The translations under genes were made by a program, and so were the position numbers. From contig NZ_CP094929.1 of assembly GCF_022869165.1 (NCBI RefSeq), positions 1,674,001 through 1,738,000 of the forward strand: DNA of 64,000 bases, read 5' to 3'. Origin of the DNA: Sphaerochaeta associata (lineage in GTDB: Bacteria > Spirochaetota > Spirochaetia > Sphaerochaetales > Sphaerochaetaceae). Shown one piece after another: positions 8,824-18,878 of this stretch (within the stretch, counting starts at the first letter, position 1; each line of letters begins with the position of its first letter). A model generated the notes under the pieces. The model made no database searches and was not told the DNA's origin. It was given only the letters and a program-made list of their open reading frames with translations.

Positions 8824-11379
8824 TTAGTACAACGTCGTGGTAATGGCGAGGACCAGTTTCAGCCCGCTCTCATCACTCTTACCCTTGAAAATATTTCCTC
8901 CGACCCACGAGAATGCATCATCGATGTAGCTTGCATTCTTAACCAAATACAAGCCGAGCGGGAAACCTGGAACCTTCAGCTTTATGCCGGCCCCTGCAGA
9001 GAAGTACCACGCCAAATCCGATGCACCGATGGTATTCAGATCCGTGCTCACACCGGTGGCACTTGCATATACCTCGGCTGAGAGTACATTGTGGGCAAGC
9101 GGCCAGCTGATGGAAACTTGGTTGTCCCATAAATAAGCCTGGTCAAAAACCACGTTGAATCCGCGGCCTGTATTCATCCCGTCGATGTACAGCATTTCGT
9201 AGCGGGTGGCTCCCTGTTTTGCATCGTACCAATTCCAGGAGTCTGTATCATAGTGCTTGTAGTACTGCGGGAGCATTGCACTGAGGCTGGTGGTGACTCC
9301 AAACACAACATTGGCAGGCTTCTCATCCAAATCAAAAGTGAACAGCGTAAGATAGCCGCTTGCCGAGCTTGATGTCCTGATGTAGTTGGAAAGTCCCCCG
9401 AGGATGCCTCCTGCATAGGTGAAGCTCTGACTCAAGTAATAACCACGGCTGGTGTTCTCGATCAAATCCCTCCCGTCCCAGGCGAAGGAGAGCGTGAGGC
9501 GATTGCTGAACTGCCATTTATCGTGGTAGAGCTTGATAAGTCTCTCATACGGATCATATACATTATCGTCGTACTGGGCGTAGTTCAGTCCGACGGTGAT
9601 GCCTCCGCCGACATTCAGCGAACCAGGTTGGAACATGAAGGTGTAGCCGGTATTGTATCCCAAGGAAATACGATAGTAGGTATAGCTCATCAAATAGCGT
9701 GAGGAAGGCAGGGCTTGGTCGGCTGCCAGGTAACTGGCGTAACTGTCATACCCATAGGGATACGGATTCTCTTCAATGGAGATCTCATCGTGGCCTGTGT
9801 AGTATTTGCTGCCGATACCCCGCTGCAACGCAGAATCCTTGACACTGCGTTCAAAATTGAAGGAGAGTCCATTCGACCAACGCCTGTTTCCGAACCATCC
9901 ATCGGTGAATGAAATGGATATGTTCTGGGTATCAGGGCTGAGGTTTGTGGCGATGGCAAGGTCTCGTCCAGTACCACCGAGGTTCTTGTCCGACCACTGC
10001 AGGAAGCCTGAGACGGGGAACCCGTCCACGTTGCCGCCGAAGGTTGCACCAAACTGGATATCCATCTGGTTGCCCTCCACCACCGTAAATACGGGGATGA
10101 CGCTTCCTTCCTGAGTACCGTTGATGATATCAAACTGCACATCGGTAACGATCAAGGTATTGTAGATGTTCTGGGCGCTCTTGATCAGTTTTTCCTTCGA
10201 GAAGATATCACCTTTTGCAAAGGTTAGTTCACGCTCGAATACATAGGGCTTTGTTTTGGTCAGTCCTTCGATGCGGATATCCTCGATGACTGCCTGTTGA
10301 TTCTCCTGCACCTTGAGGATATAGGTGACTGTCTTGTCCTCGTCACTACGCACAAGATCGCTTGAGATCAGATTGAAGATGTATCCGTTGTTCCAGTACA
10401 GGTCGGTGACCGCGGTGATTTCACGCTGCACGCGCGATACATCAAGCACCGAACCCTGCTTCATGGAAATGAGCGACTGGAACTGCTCATCGGTAAAGAC
10501 CGTGTTTCCCTCAACCTCGATGCCGCCGAAGAACCACTGTTCTCCCTCTTTGACCGTGAATACAACCCTGAGTCGCGTGTAGGCATCGTCATCGGTGCTG
10601 ATGTCCTCGGTTCGTACATCCATGATTTCAGCATCGATGTAGCCTCTGCTTTGGTAGAAGGAGATAAGCTTTTGCTTGTCGGTTTCTATGGTAAGTGGAT
10701 TGTAATACCCTGAGTTGAAGTAACTGACCTGCTTGGATGAGAGTTGCTTGGAGAGCATGTCGGATGAAAGCTTCTCATTGCCTTCGAAGACAATTTGTCC
10801 AATGCGCTTCTGCTGATTTTCAATAATCCGGTAGGTAAGATCGGCTGAATTGCTTGCTTCATCGATGGTATATTCACTTTCAACGGTTGCATCGGCAAAA
10901 CCTTTTTCCTGATACAAGGAGACAATCTTTTGCTTGGAAAGTTCGATATTCTGCTCATCCAGGAACAACCCTTCCTTGGCGAGCAAAACTTCTGCTATAT
11001 CCTTCGTCTTGATGCCCTGGTTCCCTGCAATTGTTGCTGTACGGATATACGGCAACTCATAAAACGTCATGGCAATCTGCAGTTCGTTGTTGCCCTCCCC
11101 TGTCCTCTGGGCATCGGCAAGGAAGTACAGAAAGTTCTCCAGACCATAGAGTTCACCCTGCAACTCATTAAATACTGCATCACTGAAAGTTTTGCCGATA
11201 TACTTGTACTGGATATCCAATACAACGCTCTCCTTTACATTCTGCAACCCGCTGTTGGAAAAGGATGCAATACGCTTTCCGACATACCAAGGGTCGGTAT
11301 CAGCGGCGGCAAGGAATGAAAAAGATAGGGCTGAAATGAGCACAATGCTCACAAGAAAGCGTGTAAGGCGCTTGTCCAT
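8824..11379 (-). CDS. bamA: Outer membrane protein assembly factor BamA
   Basis: BamA is the central component of the machine that folds beta-barrels into the outer membrane. From the ATG at 11379 (GAGGAG just upstream) it has 851 residues: a signal peptide of about 25, five POTRA-type repeats to about residue 420, then a 16-stranded barrel of the Omp85 family. The 'GGTGRDL' turn, the 'LSFAWDGRD' segment near 670 and the 'NVGGGITVGLNYAQYD' stretch fit Omp85 barrels. The last residue is Tyr (ending TTTLY), consistent with an aromatic C-terminal signal. It is 22 nt downstream of tamB, giving the usual TAM/BAM pairing. A longer in-frame start exists but reaches towards tamB and has no ribosome site. 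Confidence 0.96.
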   Translation of the reverse strand: MDKRLTRFLVSIVLISALSFSFLAAADTDPWYVGKRIASFSNSGLQNVKESVVLDIQYKYIGKTFSDAVFNELQGELYGLENFLYFLADAQRTGEGNNELQIAMTFYELPYIRTATIAGNQGIKTKDIAEVLLAKEGLFLDEQNIELSKQKIVSLYQEKGFADATVESEYTIDEASNSADLTYRIIENQQKRIGQIVFEGNEKLSSDMLSKQLSSKQVSYFNSGYYNPLTIETDKQKLISFYQSRGYIDAEIMDVRTEDISTDDDAYTRLRVVFTVKEGEQWFFGGIEVEGNTVFTDEQFQSLISMKQGSVLDVSRVQREITAVTDLYWNNGYIFNLISSDLVRSDEDKTVTYILKVQENQQAVIEDIRIEGLTKTKPYVFERELTFAKGDIFSKEKLIKSAQNIYNTLIVTDVQFDIINGTQEGSVIPVFTVVEGNQMDIQFGATFGGNVDGFPVSGFLQWSDKNLGGTGRDLAIATNLSPDTQNISISFTDGWFGNRRWSNGLSFNFERSVKDSALQRGIGSKYYTGHDEISIEENPYPYGYDSYASYLAADQALPSSRYLMSYTYYRISLGYNTGYTFMFQPGSLNVGGGITVGLNYAQYDDNVYDPYERLIKLYHDKWQFSNRLTLSFAWDGRDLIENTSRGYYLSQSFTYAGGILGGLSNYIRTSSSASGYLTLFTFDLDEKPANVVFGVTTSLSAMLPQYYKHYDTDSWNWYDAKQGATRYEMLYIDGMNTGRGFNVVFDQAYLWDNQVSISWPLAHNVLSAEVYASATGVSTDLNTIGASDLAWYFSAGAGIKLKVPGFPLGLYLVKNASYIDDAFSWVGGNIFKGKSDESGLKLVLAITTTLY

Positions 11380-11401
11380 GATGTCTCCTCTATAAACGTG
11401 T

Positions 11402-14400
11402 TTAACGCAAAACAATTCGTTTGGTTACACTAAAGCCAATGGTATCCAAAATATTAGTGAACGACAACTCGTTGGGTTGGGTAAAGAAGGAGAATGTCCC
11501 CAGCGGGTTCACCCAATCCAGCGAGAGCTCGAGATCGAGGGAGATGTCGGGTGAAATGAACGAACGCTTCACCCGGGAACGGTCCATGGCGCTCAGATGC
11601 ACAAGAGCCTGCAGGAAAAACTGTCTTCCCACATACTTGCCCATGAAGATGGACGTATTGTTCAGATACCGAGCCAAGGGAGTAAGCGTTCCTCCGATGT
11701 TGCTTCCCGGCAGTGCATCAAACAGAATGTTCTGCAAAATATTGCTGCGAATGCTGAACATATCCAGGCCGAGAGAGATGCGAATGGACTCGGTCAAGGC
11801 GGTTGTCTGACTTGCATCTATGTACCCGAGCCTCTCGGCAACATCGGTGGCAGCGGCCGCAAGGCTCACGACGCTGTACAGGTTCACCTCTCCATATGCT
11901 CCGGTGGGCAGGATTGACTGGCCCAGGATCTCCAGAATCTCATTCACATCCTTGGAGGGAATCGATTCAAATTGTGGATTGAGGTTGGAGAGTCCGGAAT
12001 CACGCAGCACCAAAAAGATATCCACGCGATTGCCCTGAGCATCGAAGTCGGTCATTTTTGCTCGAAGGTTGATGGTTGGTTGAATCTGATTCCTGCCGGT
12101 CAAGGCATCGGTATGGATGGCCAATGACCCTTCGGTTATGAAGAAGTTCTTCTGGAAATAATAGATTTCACCACTTCTGAAGGAAAGCGTACCGTCGGCA
12201 ACAAACTCATCGGTGATGTGGTCATACAAGAATGAAATATTCTGGTTTTCCGTTATGGTCGCTTTTATGAACGGATTGGGGGTATTGGGGTAGTAGAAGG
12301 AAACATTCTTGCCGGTAACTACATCAAAATTGGTCGTAGTCAGGTTGTTCGCAATATACCAATCAGGCAAATCCCTGATACCCAAGGTCATCGTGGTATC
12401 CTGGATGGTGACCTTCCCGTCAAGCCATGTTTCGAATCCAACACCGAACAAGTTGAACGTTCCGCCGGCATACGTTCTAATATCTGCATCGAATCCCTGC
12501 ATGGGTATCCATACATATACCTTCTCATCGCCGCTATCTGCATGGATTTCGTAGTTTTCCAAGCGCAAACCATCAAAGGATGCACCGAGCCATCCATATC
12601 CCTCAATGGTTTTGCCGGTAACACTGTTGGTGGAGAAGAACGGGACACGCGCTGTGATGGCACGGCTTCCATCGCTGGTCGCACTCACGTTCTTCATTGT
12701 GATGATGTCCTGAGGAAGCCAGAAGAGTTGCATCCGGGCCGAGTCGACCCACAACTGTCCATACGGCCTGAACCCGTCCTCTGTTTTGGCAATGAACAAC
12801 TCCCCTTCGGCCACACCGTCAAGGAAGGAAAAAATCGGTTTGAGGAATGTTCGATTCAAAAAAGGAAGAGGCATATGGATATCGGTGATGCTCAACCCGA
12901 AATCAGAATCAGAAACAGAACCTTCAACGGCAAACCCTATACCGAAGGATTTGTTGAGTGCAGCCTTCAATTGTCCGGTTGCATGTGCATAGGTGAGATC
13001 GAGATGGTCGCCGCCGATCGAAAGCAGGCCATCGTCGAGATTGATGAAATAGGTGCCGTCGCTGATGCCTCCTTCTCCATATACAAGAACATCGGAGATG
13101 CTGAGCTTTGCCATAAGGTTGCCGCCGAGTATCGGCTTGAGGGCTGCTGGAAGTGTAAATATCGATTGCATGGTTCCAAGATCGATGGATACATCATAGC
13201 TAAGCTGTGACATCTGATCATTGTAGGAGAGATGCCTGATATGTTCAAATCTACCGGAGGAACCAAGCATTGTTCCATCGAACGTTACAGCTTCACCTTC
13301 ATAGGAAAAATCAGGCATGGTGAGTCTGGATTCGTAAAAATTCAATGCATTCTGGTTGAATGCAAGTTTGGAACTGAAGATGGCATCGCCGCGTGCAAGA
13401 TCCAGAAGTCCGTCAACACTCGCCGTACTCTTGAAATCGGAATACCCGACCGCTGAGAAAGTAACTACGGTATTTTCCAGGGTTTTTGAGAATCGGTCCA
13501 AGGGAAGCGCAGAGAGCTCTATGGCTCCGCTTATCCGGTCCGCTTCTCCTAGGAGTGAAATGGAGATTTTTCTCTTTTCTTGCGCATCAAGGCTGAAAAC
13601 AGCCTCGAATGGTGCAAGGAAGGAGGCTTGGATAAGTGTTGCAAAATCGGTTCCCCGATAGCTGAGCCTGCCGGGGAATACAAACTCGCCTTCCTTCAGC
13701 ATAAGGTCCGAAAGTAAAAGCTCCCGCTCCGATGCAGTAAGTGATGTATTGACATCATACAACCTGTTTTGGAATTGCACCCCTTCAAGGGCGAGCCGGC
13801 TGCTTCTCACATGCCAATCACGAAGGTTGAAGTATTCTGCTTCCAAGTCGCCGTAAATTGAAGCAAGAGCAAAAAATCCAGAATCCGGCAGCCGCAGGCC
13901 ATCGAATTTCAAGGAAGTAATGAGCGGAGGAGCAAGATTCGCCGTCAGGCCCAGATGCTCCATTTGGTCGAGTGAGAATTGAAGCGTACTTGTATCAAGA
14001 CGAAAGGTGAAGGGATACGTGGTTGAGAAGACAGAGAAGTCTGCACTTCCTACAATGTATTTGGAGGCTTCCCTGCTGATCGTCCCTTCTACAAGCAGGG
14101 ATGGCTCGAAGGGGGTGGTGACATTAAATCGATATTCTGACGGCGGGATGTCTAAAAAATTGATGGAAAGCATGCGCTGACCATCGTCGATGCGGAACAG
14201 GTCCAATCCTCCACGGGGCAACCAGTAGTTGAGTTCGGTTGAGCCCGAAAAAACAAGACGATAGCCGCTGCTGGCAAGCGTCATGGCATCGACGAGAATC
14301 GAGTCCCCTTGGATATCGGCGAGGAATGTGAATCCGGCATCCAGTTCAACCTTGCCCACTTTCGCCGAGAGCAACGCCAACTCGATGGCGGCCTTGCCAT

Positions 14401-16045
14401 CGAATGGAAGTATGCTCCCCCCCCCCTTCGACGACTGGAAGGAGATGTTTCCGATCAGATTTGTTCCTTCCTGGTAGTAAGGCTTGATGAACGGTGCATA
14501 CGTCTCGAACATCGGGGAGAGGATGCTCAAGGGGAAATTATCCAGACGAGAGGCAATATGGAAGGTGCCTTCGGAGGAGGATGGCAGATTGTAGATCGAT
14601 CGGATTGACAGCTTGTCCTGATAATCAAGTTCAGCCTGCAATTGGCTGGTTTGTCGGTTTGACTGGTAGGAGAATCGAGCCGAAAGTGGTTTTGTCGTAA
14701 AAGAAGAGTTCAAGCTGGTGAACAGGGCCGAGCTGCTGAGCGATGTGTCGTCCTCTCGATATGCAAACGATGCTGAGAGCGGTGAAGTGATGAATATGTC
14801 CCTCTCTTGGAACAAGGCTTGAGCATTCGCTTGCAGGCTCAGCTCGATATCCATCAGTCTCAAGCCATCAAGATTTGCATTGGCCTCGACGTATACGCCG
14901 GTAAGACCTGCAGCAAGCGCATCATCCGCATACTGTATACGTCCCAGTGAAAGTTGGAGTTTCAAGGTATCATCGGCTGTATACTGTGCGTTTGCCAGCA
15001 GGCTCTCCAGCTCAAGTGAAAGCTCCTGTCCATACACAGCCGTGAAGCGCGATCCCTGCTTGATAGCAAGACCGAAAGACAGGTTTTCATCCTGTTTTCG
15101 CGCAGTAAAGGTCGCTGTCGGCGAAAGAACATGAATCCGGCCATAGTCAACTGAAAGCAAGTCGTATGAGAGTGTTGTATAGTCAAAGGCGCCATCCTTG
15201 AGTTGGATATTGCCCGAGAGTGTGGGAACAGAAGCATTCAATGGTTCCGCCGAGACCGTCAAGTCGGACAACGATAGGTCTATCGAGGTACCGAGGTCGG
15301 AAAACGAAAGTGAATCAAGTGCCCCCAAAGCCACCAGCTGGTTGAATGAGATTTCCAAGCCCTGTCCCAGCAAACTGACTTTGCTGACTCTGACCAAGGC
15401 ATTTCCTGCACCGTCAAGACTCAGATCCGATTCATCGAACATCCCTTTCCCCAAGGGTGTTGTGAAATCAAAGGCAGAAATACTGCCTCTGACAGAGGGA
15501 AAGGTATTCTTGCTGTCCAGCAGGAAAGTGATTGAGGAATTCTCTACATCTGCAGTAAAATCTGGTACATCCACTGAAGCACGAAGATTCTTGAAATCTA
15601 TGGAGACCGTGTTTGATTCCAACCAGGTTTTCAGAGGCGAGGAGGAGGCTGAGCCTTCAAAAGACAATTGGTCCAGGGTGCCTGCAATACGCACTTCAGG
15701 CTTTTCAACGGAAATTGAAATCTGCTTGGAACCGAATAAGAACGAGTTCAGCAACTCGGGAAGACCCCCCGCTACTTCAATGTGGGATGCGGTAACGGAA
15801 GAGTCTCCAGAAAGAGACAGAGAAGGATTGTTGATGATGAGCGTTTTCAGGAACATTCGGTCGATACTCTCAGCCTTGAAGGAGACAGGTTTTCCTGCAT
15901 CGAAGGATTGCAGAAGACGGTCGGCAATATATTGGCTTGGATTTCCCATACCCAGGTTGACCATTCCATACAGGCAAAGAATGGCACAGCTTATGAGAAC
16001 AAGAACCGAAACCGTAATGTCTTTGAGAGTTGTATGATATCTCAC
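11402..16045 (-). CDS. tamB: TamB-like translocation and assembly module protein
   Basis: TamB-family proteins are long periplasmic beta-helical/AsmA-like proteins anchored in the inner membrane. They are implicated in outer-membrane protein insertion and lipid transport. At 1547 residues it has an N-terminal membrane anchor (about 10-30), a long repeat-rich beta body, and the C-terminal DUF490 region (from about 1150) ending near the barrel-partner segment. The start is GTG. An adjacent bamA and the absence of a separate TamA suggest that it works with BamA, as proposed for diderms lacking TamA. A run of ten Gs at 14417-14426 encodes K-G-G-G near residue 540. The N-terminal two thirds are poorly conserved in this family, so domain limits are approximate. 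Confidence 0.93.
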   Translation of the reverse strand: MRYHTTLKDITVSVLVLISCAILCLYGMVNLGMGNPSQYIADRLLQSFDAGKPVSFKAESIDRMFLKTLIINNPSLSLSGDSSVTASHIEVAGGLPELLNSFLFGSKQISISVEKPEVRIAGTLDQLSFEGSASSSPLKTWLESNTVSIDFKNLRASVDVPDFTADVENSSITFLLDSKNTFPSVRGSISAFDFTTPLGKGMFDESDLSLDGAGNALVRVSKVSLLGQGLEISFNQLVALGALDSLSFSDLGTSIDLSLSDLTVSAEPLNASVPTLSGNIQLKDGAFDYTTLSYDLLSVDYGRIHVLSPTATFTARKQDENLSFGLAIKQGSRFTAVYGQELSLELESLLANAQYTADDTLKLQLSLGRIQYADDALAAGLTGVYVEANANLDGLRLMDIELSLQANAQALFQERDIFITSPLSASFAYREDDTSLSSSALFTSLNSSFTTKPLSARFSYQSNRQTSQLQAELDYQDKLSIRSIYNLPSSSEGTFHIASRLDNFPLSILSPMFETYAPFIKPYYQEGTNLIGNISFQSSKGGGSILPFDGKAAIELALLSAKVGKVELDAGFTFLADIQGDSILVDAMTLASSGYRLVFSGSTELNYWLPRGGLDLFRIDDGQRMLSINFLDIPPSEYRFNVTTPFEPSLLVEGTISREASKYIVGSADFSVFSTTYPFTFRLDTSTLQFSLDQMEHLGLTANLAPPLITSLKFDGLRLPDSGFFALASIYGDLEAEYFNLRDWHVRSSRLALEGVQFQNRLYDVNTSLTASERELLLSDLMLKEGEFVFPGRLSYRGTDFATLIQASFLAPFEAVFSLDAQEKRKISISLLGEADRISGAIELSALPLDRFSKTLENTVVTFSAVGYSDFKSTASVDGLLDLARGDAIFSSKLAFNQNALNFYESRLTMPDFSYEGEAVTFDGTMLGSSGRFEHIRHLSYNDQMSQLSYDVSIDLGTMQSIFTLPAALKPILGGNLMAKLSISDVLVYGEGGISDGTYFINLDDGLLSIGGDHLDLTYAHATGQLKAALNKSFGIGFAVEGSVSDSDFGLSITDIHMPLPFLNRTFLKPIFSFLDGVAEGELFIAKTEDGFRPYGQLWVDSARMQLFWLPQDIITMKNVSATSDGSRAITARVPFFSTNSVTGKTIEGYGWLGASFDGLRLENYEIHADSGDEKVYVWIPMQGFDADIRTYAGGTFNLFGVGFETWLDGKVTIQDTTMTLGIRDLPDWYIANNLTTTNFDVVTGKNVSFYYPNTPNPFIKATITENQNISFLYDHITDEFVADGTLSFRSGEIYYFQKNFFITEGSLAIHTDALTGRNQIQPTINLRAKMTDFDAQGNRVDIFLVLRDSGLSNLNPQFESIPSKDVNEILEILGQSILPTGAYGEVNLYSVVSLAAAATDVAERLGYIDASQTTALTESIRISLGLDMFSIRSNILQNILFDALPGSNIGGTLTPLARYLNNTSIFMGKYVGRQFFLQALVHLSAMDRSRVKRSFISPDISLDLELSLDWVNPLGTFSFFTQPNELSFTNILDTIGFSVTKRIVLR
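14417..14426 (-). repeat. Poly-G tract (10 bases) inside tamB
   Basis: Ten consecutive Gs on the coding (minus) strand, about one third of the way into tamB (codons 540-543). It is the longest G/C homopolymer I saw in the window. Gain or loss of one base would frameshift tamB. Poly-G tracts of this length are known phase-variation elements in Treponema; whether this one varies is unknown. Confidence 0.85.
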
Positions 16046-16189
16046 CTTTCATCCAGTATAGCCCATTGTCGAAATCTTGGGCACCTCTTTTCATGTTGGT
16101 TCGATGGAGTTTGATAAGGCTGGGATGAAAAACTCATTTACCTTGCTTCGCTTTTACCGTACCATACAGTCATGATAGGAGATATGCAT

Positions 16190-16801
16190 ATGCCTTCAGT
16201 ATTGACCAATTTTATCGTTTTTGAGGGTTTGGACGGGGCCGGAACCACCACGCAGATGCAACTGCTTGCAGAGGCGTGCGATCGGTCGGACCGCCCGTGC
16301 CGTGCAACATTCGAACCAACCGACAAACCTATCGGGCGTTTGGTTCGATCGGTGTTGCAAAAGCAGATACTTACCACCCCCTTGGCGCTGGCTATGTTGT
16401 ATGCAGCCGATAGGGAGGACCACCTGTATAATCCGGTATATGGGCTTGTACACGATTTGGAAGCCGGTAAACTGGTGATATCCGATCGATATCTTTACTC
16501 TTCACTTTCCTATCAAGGGGTGGAATGTGATTTTAAAAAGATTGCGAGCCTCAATGAGTTCCCCTCCCCCCAGTATGTTTTCTTCATCGACACACCGGTG
16601 GAGGAGTGCCTCAGGAGAATCAACAGCAGGGGAAACGAGGCCGAACTCTTCGAGAAGCAGGAGTTCCTGCATAAAGTAAAGGAAAATTACGAACGCATTT
16701 TCAGCTCGCTCGACCCTGCGGTTACCCTTGTTCGCTTGGACGGACTTTTGAAGAAAGAGGAGATAGCTGCTCAGATCCAAGAGATTCTTTTCAGCAAATG
16801 A
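16190..16801 (+). CDS. tmk: Thymidylate kinase with non-canonical P-loop
   Basis: dTMP kinase phosphorylates dTMP to dTDP, an essential step of dTTP synthesis. The 203-residue product (ATG at 16190, AGGAG 8 nt upstream; two nearer ATGs at 16172 and 16184 are worse placed) has the expected length. It carries 'FEGLDGAG' at the start, the dTMP-binding 'TFEPTDKPIG', the DR(Y/H) motif as 'SDRYLYSS', and an Arg-containing lid (RRINSRGNEAEL). Walker A reads GLDGAGTTTQ, so the invariant lysine of GxxGxGK(S/T) is a threonine; the codons GGA ACC ACC ACG are unambiguous. All other signatures are intact, so the gene does not look decayed. It converges on queA with an 11-nt overlap. Confidence 0.93.
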   Translation: MPSVLTNFIVFEGLDGAGTTTQMQLLAEACDRSDRPCRATFEPTDKPIGRLVRSVLQKQILTTPLALAMLYAADREDHLYNPVYGLVHDLEAGKLVISDRYLYSSLSYQGVECDFKKIASLNEFPSPQYVFFIDTPVEECLRRINSRGNEAELFEKQEFLHKVKENYERIFSSLDPAVTLVRLDGLLKKEEIAAQIQEILFSK

Positions 16802-17831
16802 ACATCGCATCCCCGTAACTGAAGAATCGGTATGACTCGGAAACAGCATGCCTGTAAGCCTTGTCTATCAGTTCTTTCCCGGCGAAGGTGGAGACCAGGA
16901 CCAAGAGAGTCGATTCCGGGGTGTGGAAATTCGTCAGTAGCTGGTCCACAATCTTGAATGCATAGGGGGGTCGGATAAAGAGATTCGTCCGACCCTGCCC
17001 ATGTTCCAGCAAACCGGTTTCGGTGTTGAAGGCACTCTCCAGGGTTCTTACGCTGGTCGTCCCCGTGGCAACAATCTTCCGTCCTTGCGCCTTCGCCTCA
17101 TTGATGATGCGTGCACTCTCTTGCGAGATCTCATAGGACTCATAATGCATATGATGATCTTCAAGATTTTCCGTCCTGACAGGAAGAAAAGTTCCAGGTC
17201 CAACATGCAGCGTTACTGCAACGATGGTGCAACCTTTGTCCCGAACCGAAGCGAGTATCTCATCGGTGAAATGAAGCCCCGCGGTCGGTGCGGCAACCGA
17301 CCCTTCCTTCTGTGCATACACGGTCTGGTATCGATTCTCATCGGCAAAGCTGTCATCGCGCTTGATGTACGGAGGGAGTGGAACATGCCCGAGTTTTGTG
17401 AAAAACATCTCATCCAGTATTTGGTCGAACCTGATGGTTCTGGTGCCGTCATCGTTGGCCTTGATGATGCAGCCGGTTCGGACATAGCTTCCTTGGGCAT
17501 CACTGAAGGTGTAGTGTTTGCCTACATGCTGCTTCTTGGTTTTTGTGACCATGACGTTCCAGCTGTGGTCGAGATTCTCCTCCAAGAAAAGAAACTCCAC
17601 GCGACTGCCCGTTTCGCTTACGGCGTACACGCGAGCTTTTCGTACCTTGCTGTTGTTTATAACCAAAACACTTCCTTTCTCAATATAAGAGGAAAAGTTG
17701 GTCATCTGTTCATCGATTATGGTTCCAGTCTGCTTGTCGAGCACCAGTAGACGATCGGTGCCTCGTCGGTCGACCGGTGTCTGTGCTATCAGGTGCTCGG
17801 GCAGGTCAAAAGAGTATTCCTTGATTGTCAT
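16791..17831 (-). CDS. queA: tRNA preQ1(34) S-adenosylmethionine ribosyltransferase-isomerase
   Basis: QueA transfers and isomerises the ribosyl part of SAM onto preQ1 at tRNA position 34, giving epoxyqueuosine. The 346-residue protein has the family signatures '[10 protein letters not shown]' near the start, 'DRLLVLD', '[10 protein letters not shown]', 'APTAGLHFT' and '[10 protein letters not shown]'. The ATG at 17831 is chosen for its AAAGGA site; the frame opens further upstream inside ruvB. It overlaps the ruvB 3' end by 26 nt and is the last gene of yebC-ruvCAB-queA. The ruv-queA linkage is common in bacteria. Confidence 0.97.
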   Translation of the reverse strand: MTIKEYSFDLPEHLIAQTPVDRRGTDRLLVLDKQTGTIIDEQMTNFSSYIEKGSVLVINNSKVRKARVYAVSETGSRVEFLFLEENLDHSWNVMVTKTKKQHVGKHYTFSDAQGSYVRTGCIIKANDDGTRTIRFDQILDEMFFTKLGHVPLPPYIKRDDSFADENRYQTVYAQKEGSVAAPTAGLHFTDEILASVRDKGCTIVAVTLHVGPGTFLPVRTENLEDHHMHYESYEISQESARIINEAKAQGRKIVATGTTSVRTLESAFNTETGLLEHGQGRTNLFIRPPYAFKIVDQLLTNFHTPESTLLVLVSTFAGKELIDKAYRHAVSESYRFFSYGDAMFIC

Positions 17832-18867
17832 CCATGTTCCTTTTGCAGGGAATACCCAGCAAATCATAAGCTTTTTTAGTGGTCATTCGTCCACGGGGAG
17901 TTCTCTTGAGGTATCCTTTTTGAATCAGGTACGGTTCGTAAAAATCCTCAAGCGACTCAATGGCTTCCCCGACACTGATCGAAAGCGTCTCAGCCCCTAC
18001 CGGTCCACCGTCGTAAAACTCAATGATGGTTCGCAAAATATTGCGGTCCTGGGTCTCAAGGCCGTTGGTATCGATGCCAAGTCGTTCCATTCCATGGTCG
18101 ACTATGGGGATGGTTACGTTTCCGTCCCCCATAACCGATGCAAAGTCCCGAAGCCTTCTGAGCAGGCGGTTTGCGATTCTCGGGGTTCCTCGGCTGCATC
18201 GGGCAAGGTGCGCAATGGCATCCTTGTCAATGTGTACGGCCATGATCTCCGCCGATCGATGAATGATTGATGCGAGCTCGGCCTCATTGTAGAAATCGAT
18301 GTGGCAGGTGATGCCGAAGCGTGATGAGAGCGGGCTGGATACTGAACCGGCCTTGGTGGTTGCTCCCACCAAGGTGAACTTAGGCAGAGGGATGCGCATC
18401 GTGCGGGCTGCAGGACCTTGCCCGATCACCCAGTCGATCTCAAAATCCTCCATGGCGATGTAGAGCATTTCTTCAAGAGCCGGCTTGAGTCGATGAATTT
18501 CATCGATGAAAAATACCGATCCCTCGGTGACATTGGTGAGAATACCCGCAAGGTCCTTTGGCTTATCCAACGCCGGTGCGCTGGTCATCCTGATCTCAGC
18601 TCCCATTTCATTGGCAATGATGCTTGCCAATGTTGTTTTCCCAAGTCCCGGAGGGCCGATAAGAAACGTATGATCAAGTGGTTCCTTGCGCTCCCGGGCC
18701 GCCTGAATGAATACTGCCAGGTTGTCCTTCAGCCGCTGTTGGCCTTGAAAGTCTTTCAACATTTTCGGCCGAAGGATATTCTCCTGCTTGTCCGCCTCCT
18801 GTTGGAAGGAGGTGGAGACAACAGAGCTTTGTATCAAGTCGTTCAATTCAGTTTGGTGTGTGTCCAT
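17806..18867 (-). CDS. ruvB: Holliday junction branch migration DNA helicase RuvB
   Basis: RuvB is the hexameric AAA+ motor that drives branch migration with RuvA. The 353-residue protein has Walker A (GPPGLGKTT near 70), Walker B (FFIDEIHRL), sensor 'LVGATTKAG', the arginine finger region 'SSRFGI' and a C-terminal winged helix ending in '[13 protein letters not shown]'. The ATG at 18867 is supported by AGGAGAGG; a GTG 15 nt upstream is less likely. It starts 12 nt after the ruvA stop. Confidence 0.98.
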   Translation of the reverse strand: MDTHQTELNDLIQSSVVSTSFQQEADKQENILRPKMLKDFQGQQRLKDNLAVFIQAARERKEPLDHTFLIGPPGLGKTTLASIIANEMGAEIRMTSAPALDKPKDLAGILTNVTEGSVFFIDEIHRLKPALEEMLYIAMEDFEIDWVIGQGPAARTMRIPLPKFTLVGATTKAGSVSSPLSSRFGITCHIDFYNEAELASIIHRSAEIMAVHIDKDAIAHLARCSRGTPRIANRLLRRLRDFASVMGDGNVTIPIVDHGMERLGIDTNGLETQDRNILRTIIEFYDGGPVGAETLSISVGEAIESLEDFYEPYLIQKGYLKRTPRGRMTTKKAYDLLGIPCKRNMDDNQGILF

Positions 18868-18878
18868 TCCCTCTCCTA

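Noticed and set aside
15198-16037. A 279-codon open frame opposite tamB
   Set aside because: Composition mirrors the tamB coding strand; there is no start context and no recognisable domain.
16055-16060. TATACT before tamB as a -10 box for a leaderless GTG start
   Set aside because: The matching -35 (TGCCCA) is poor, and GTG is an unlikely leaderless start; not counted with the other leaderless cases.
16143-16170. TTGCTT-16-TACAGT as tmk promoter
   Set aside because: The predicted start would cut the Shine-Dalgarno of the chosen tmk start; spacing and boxes are suboptimal.
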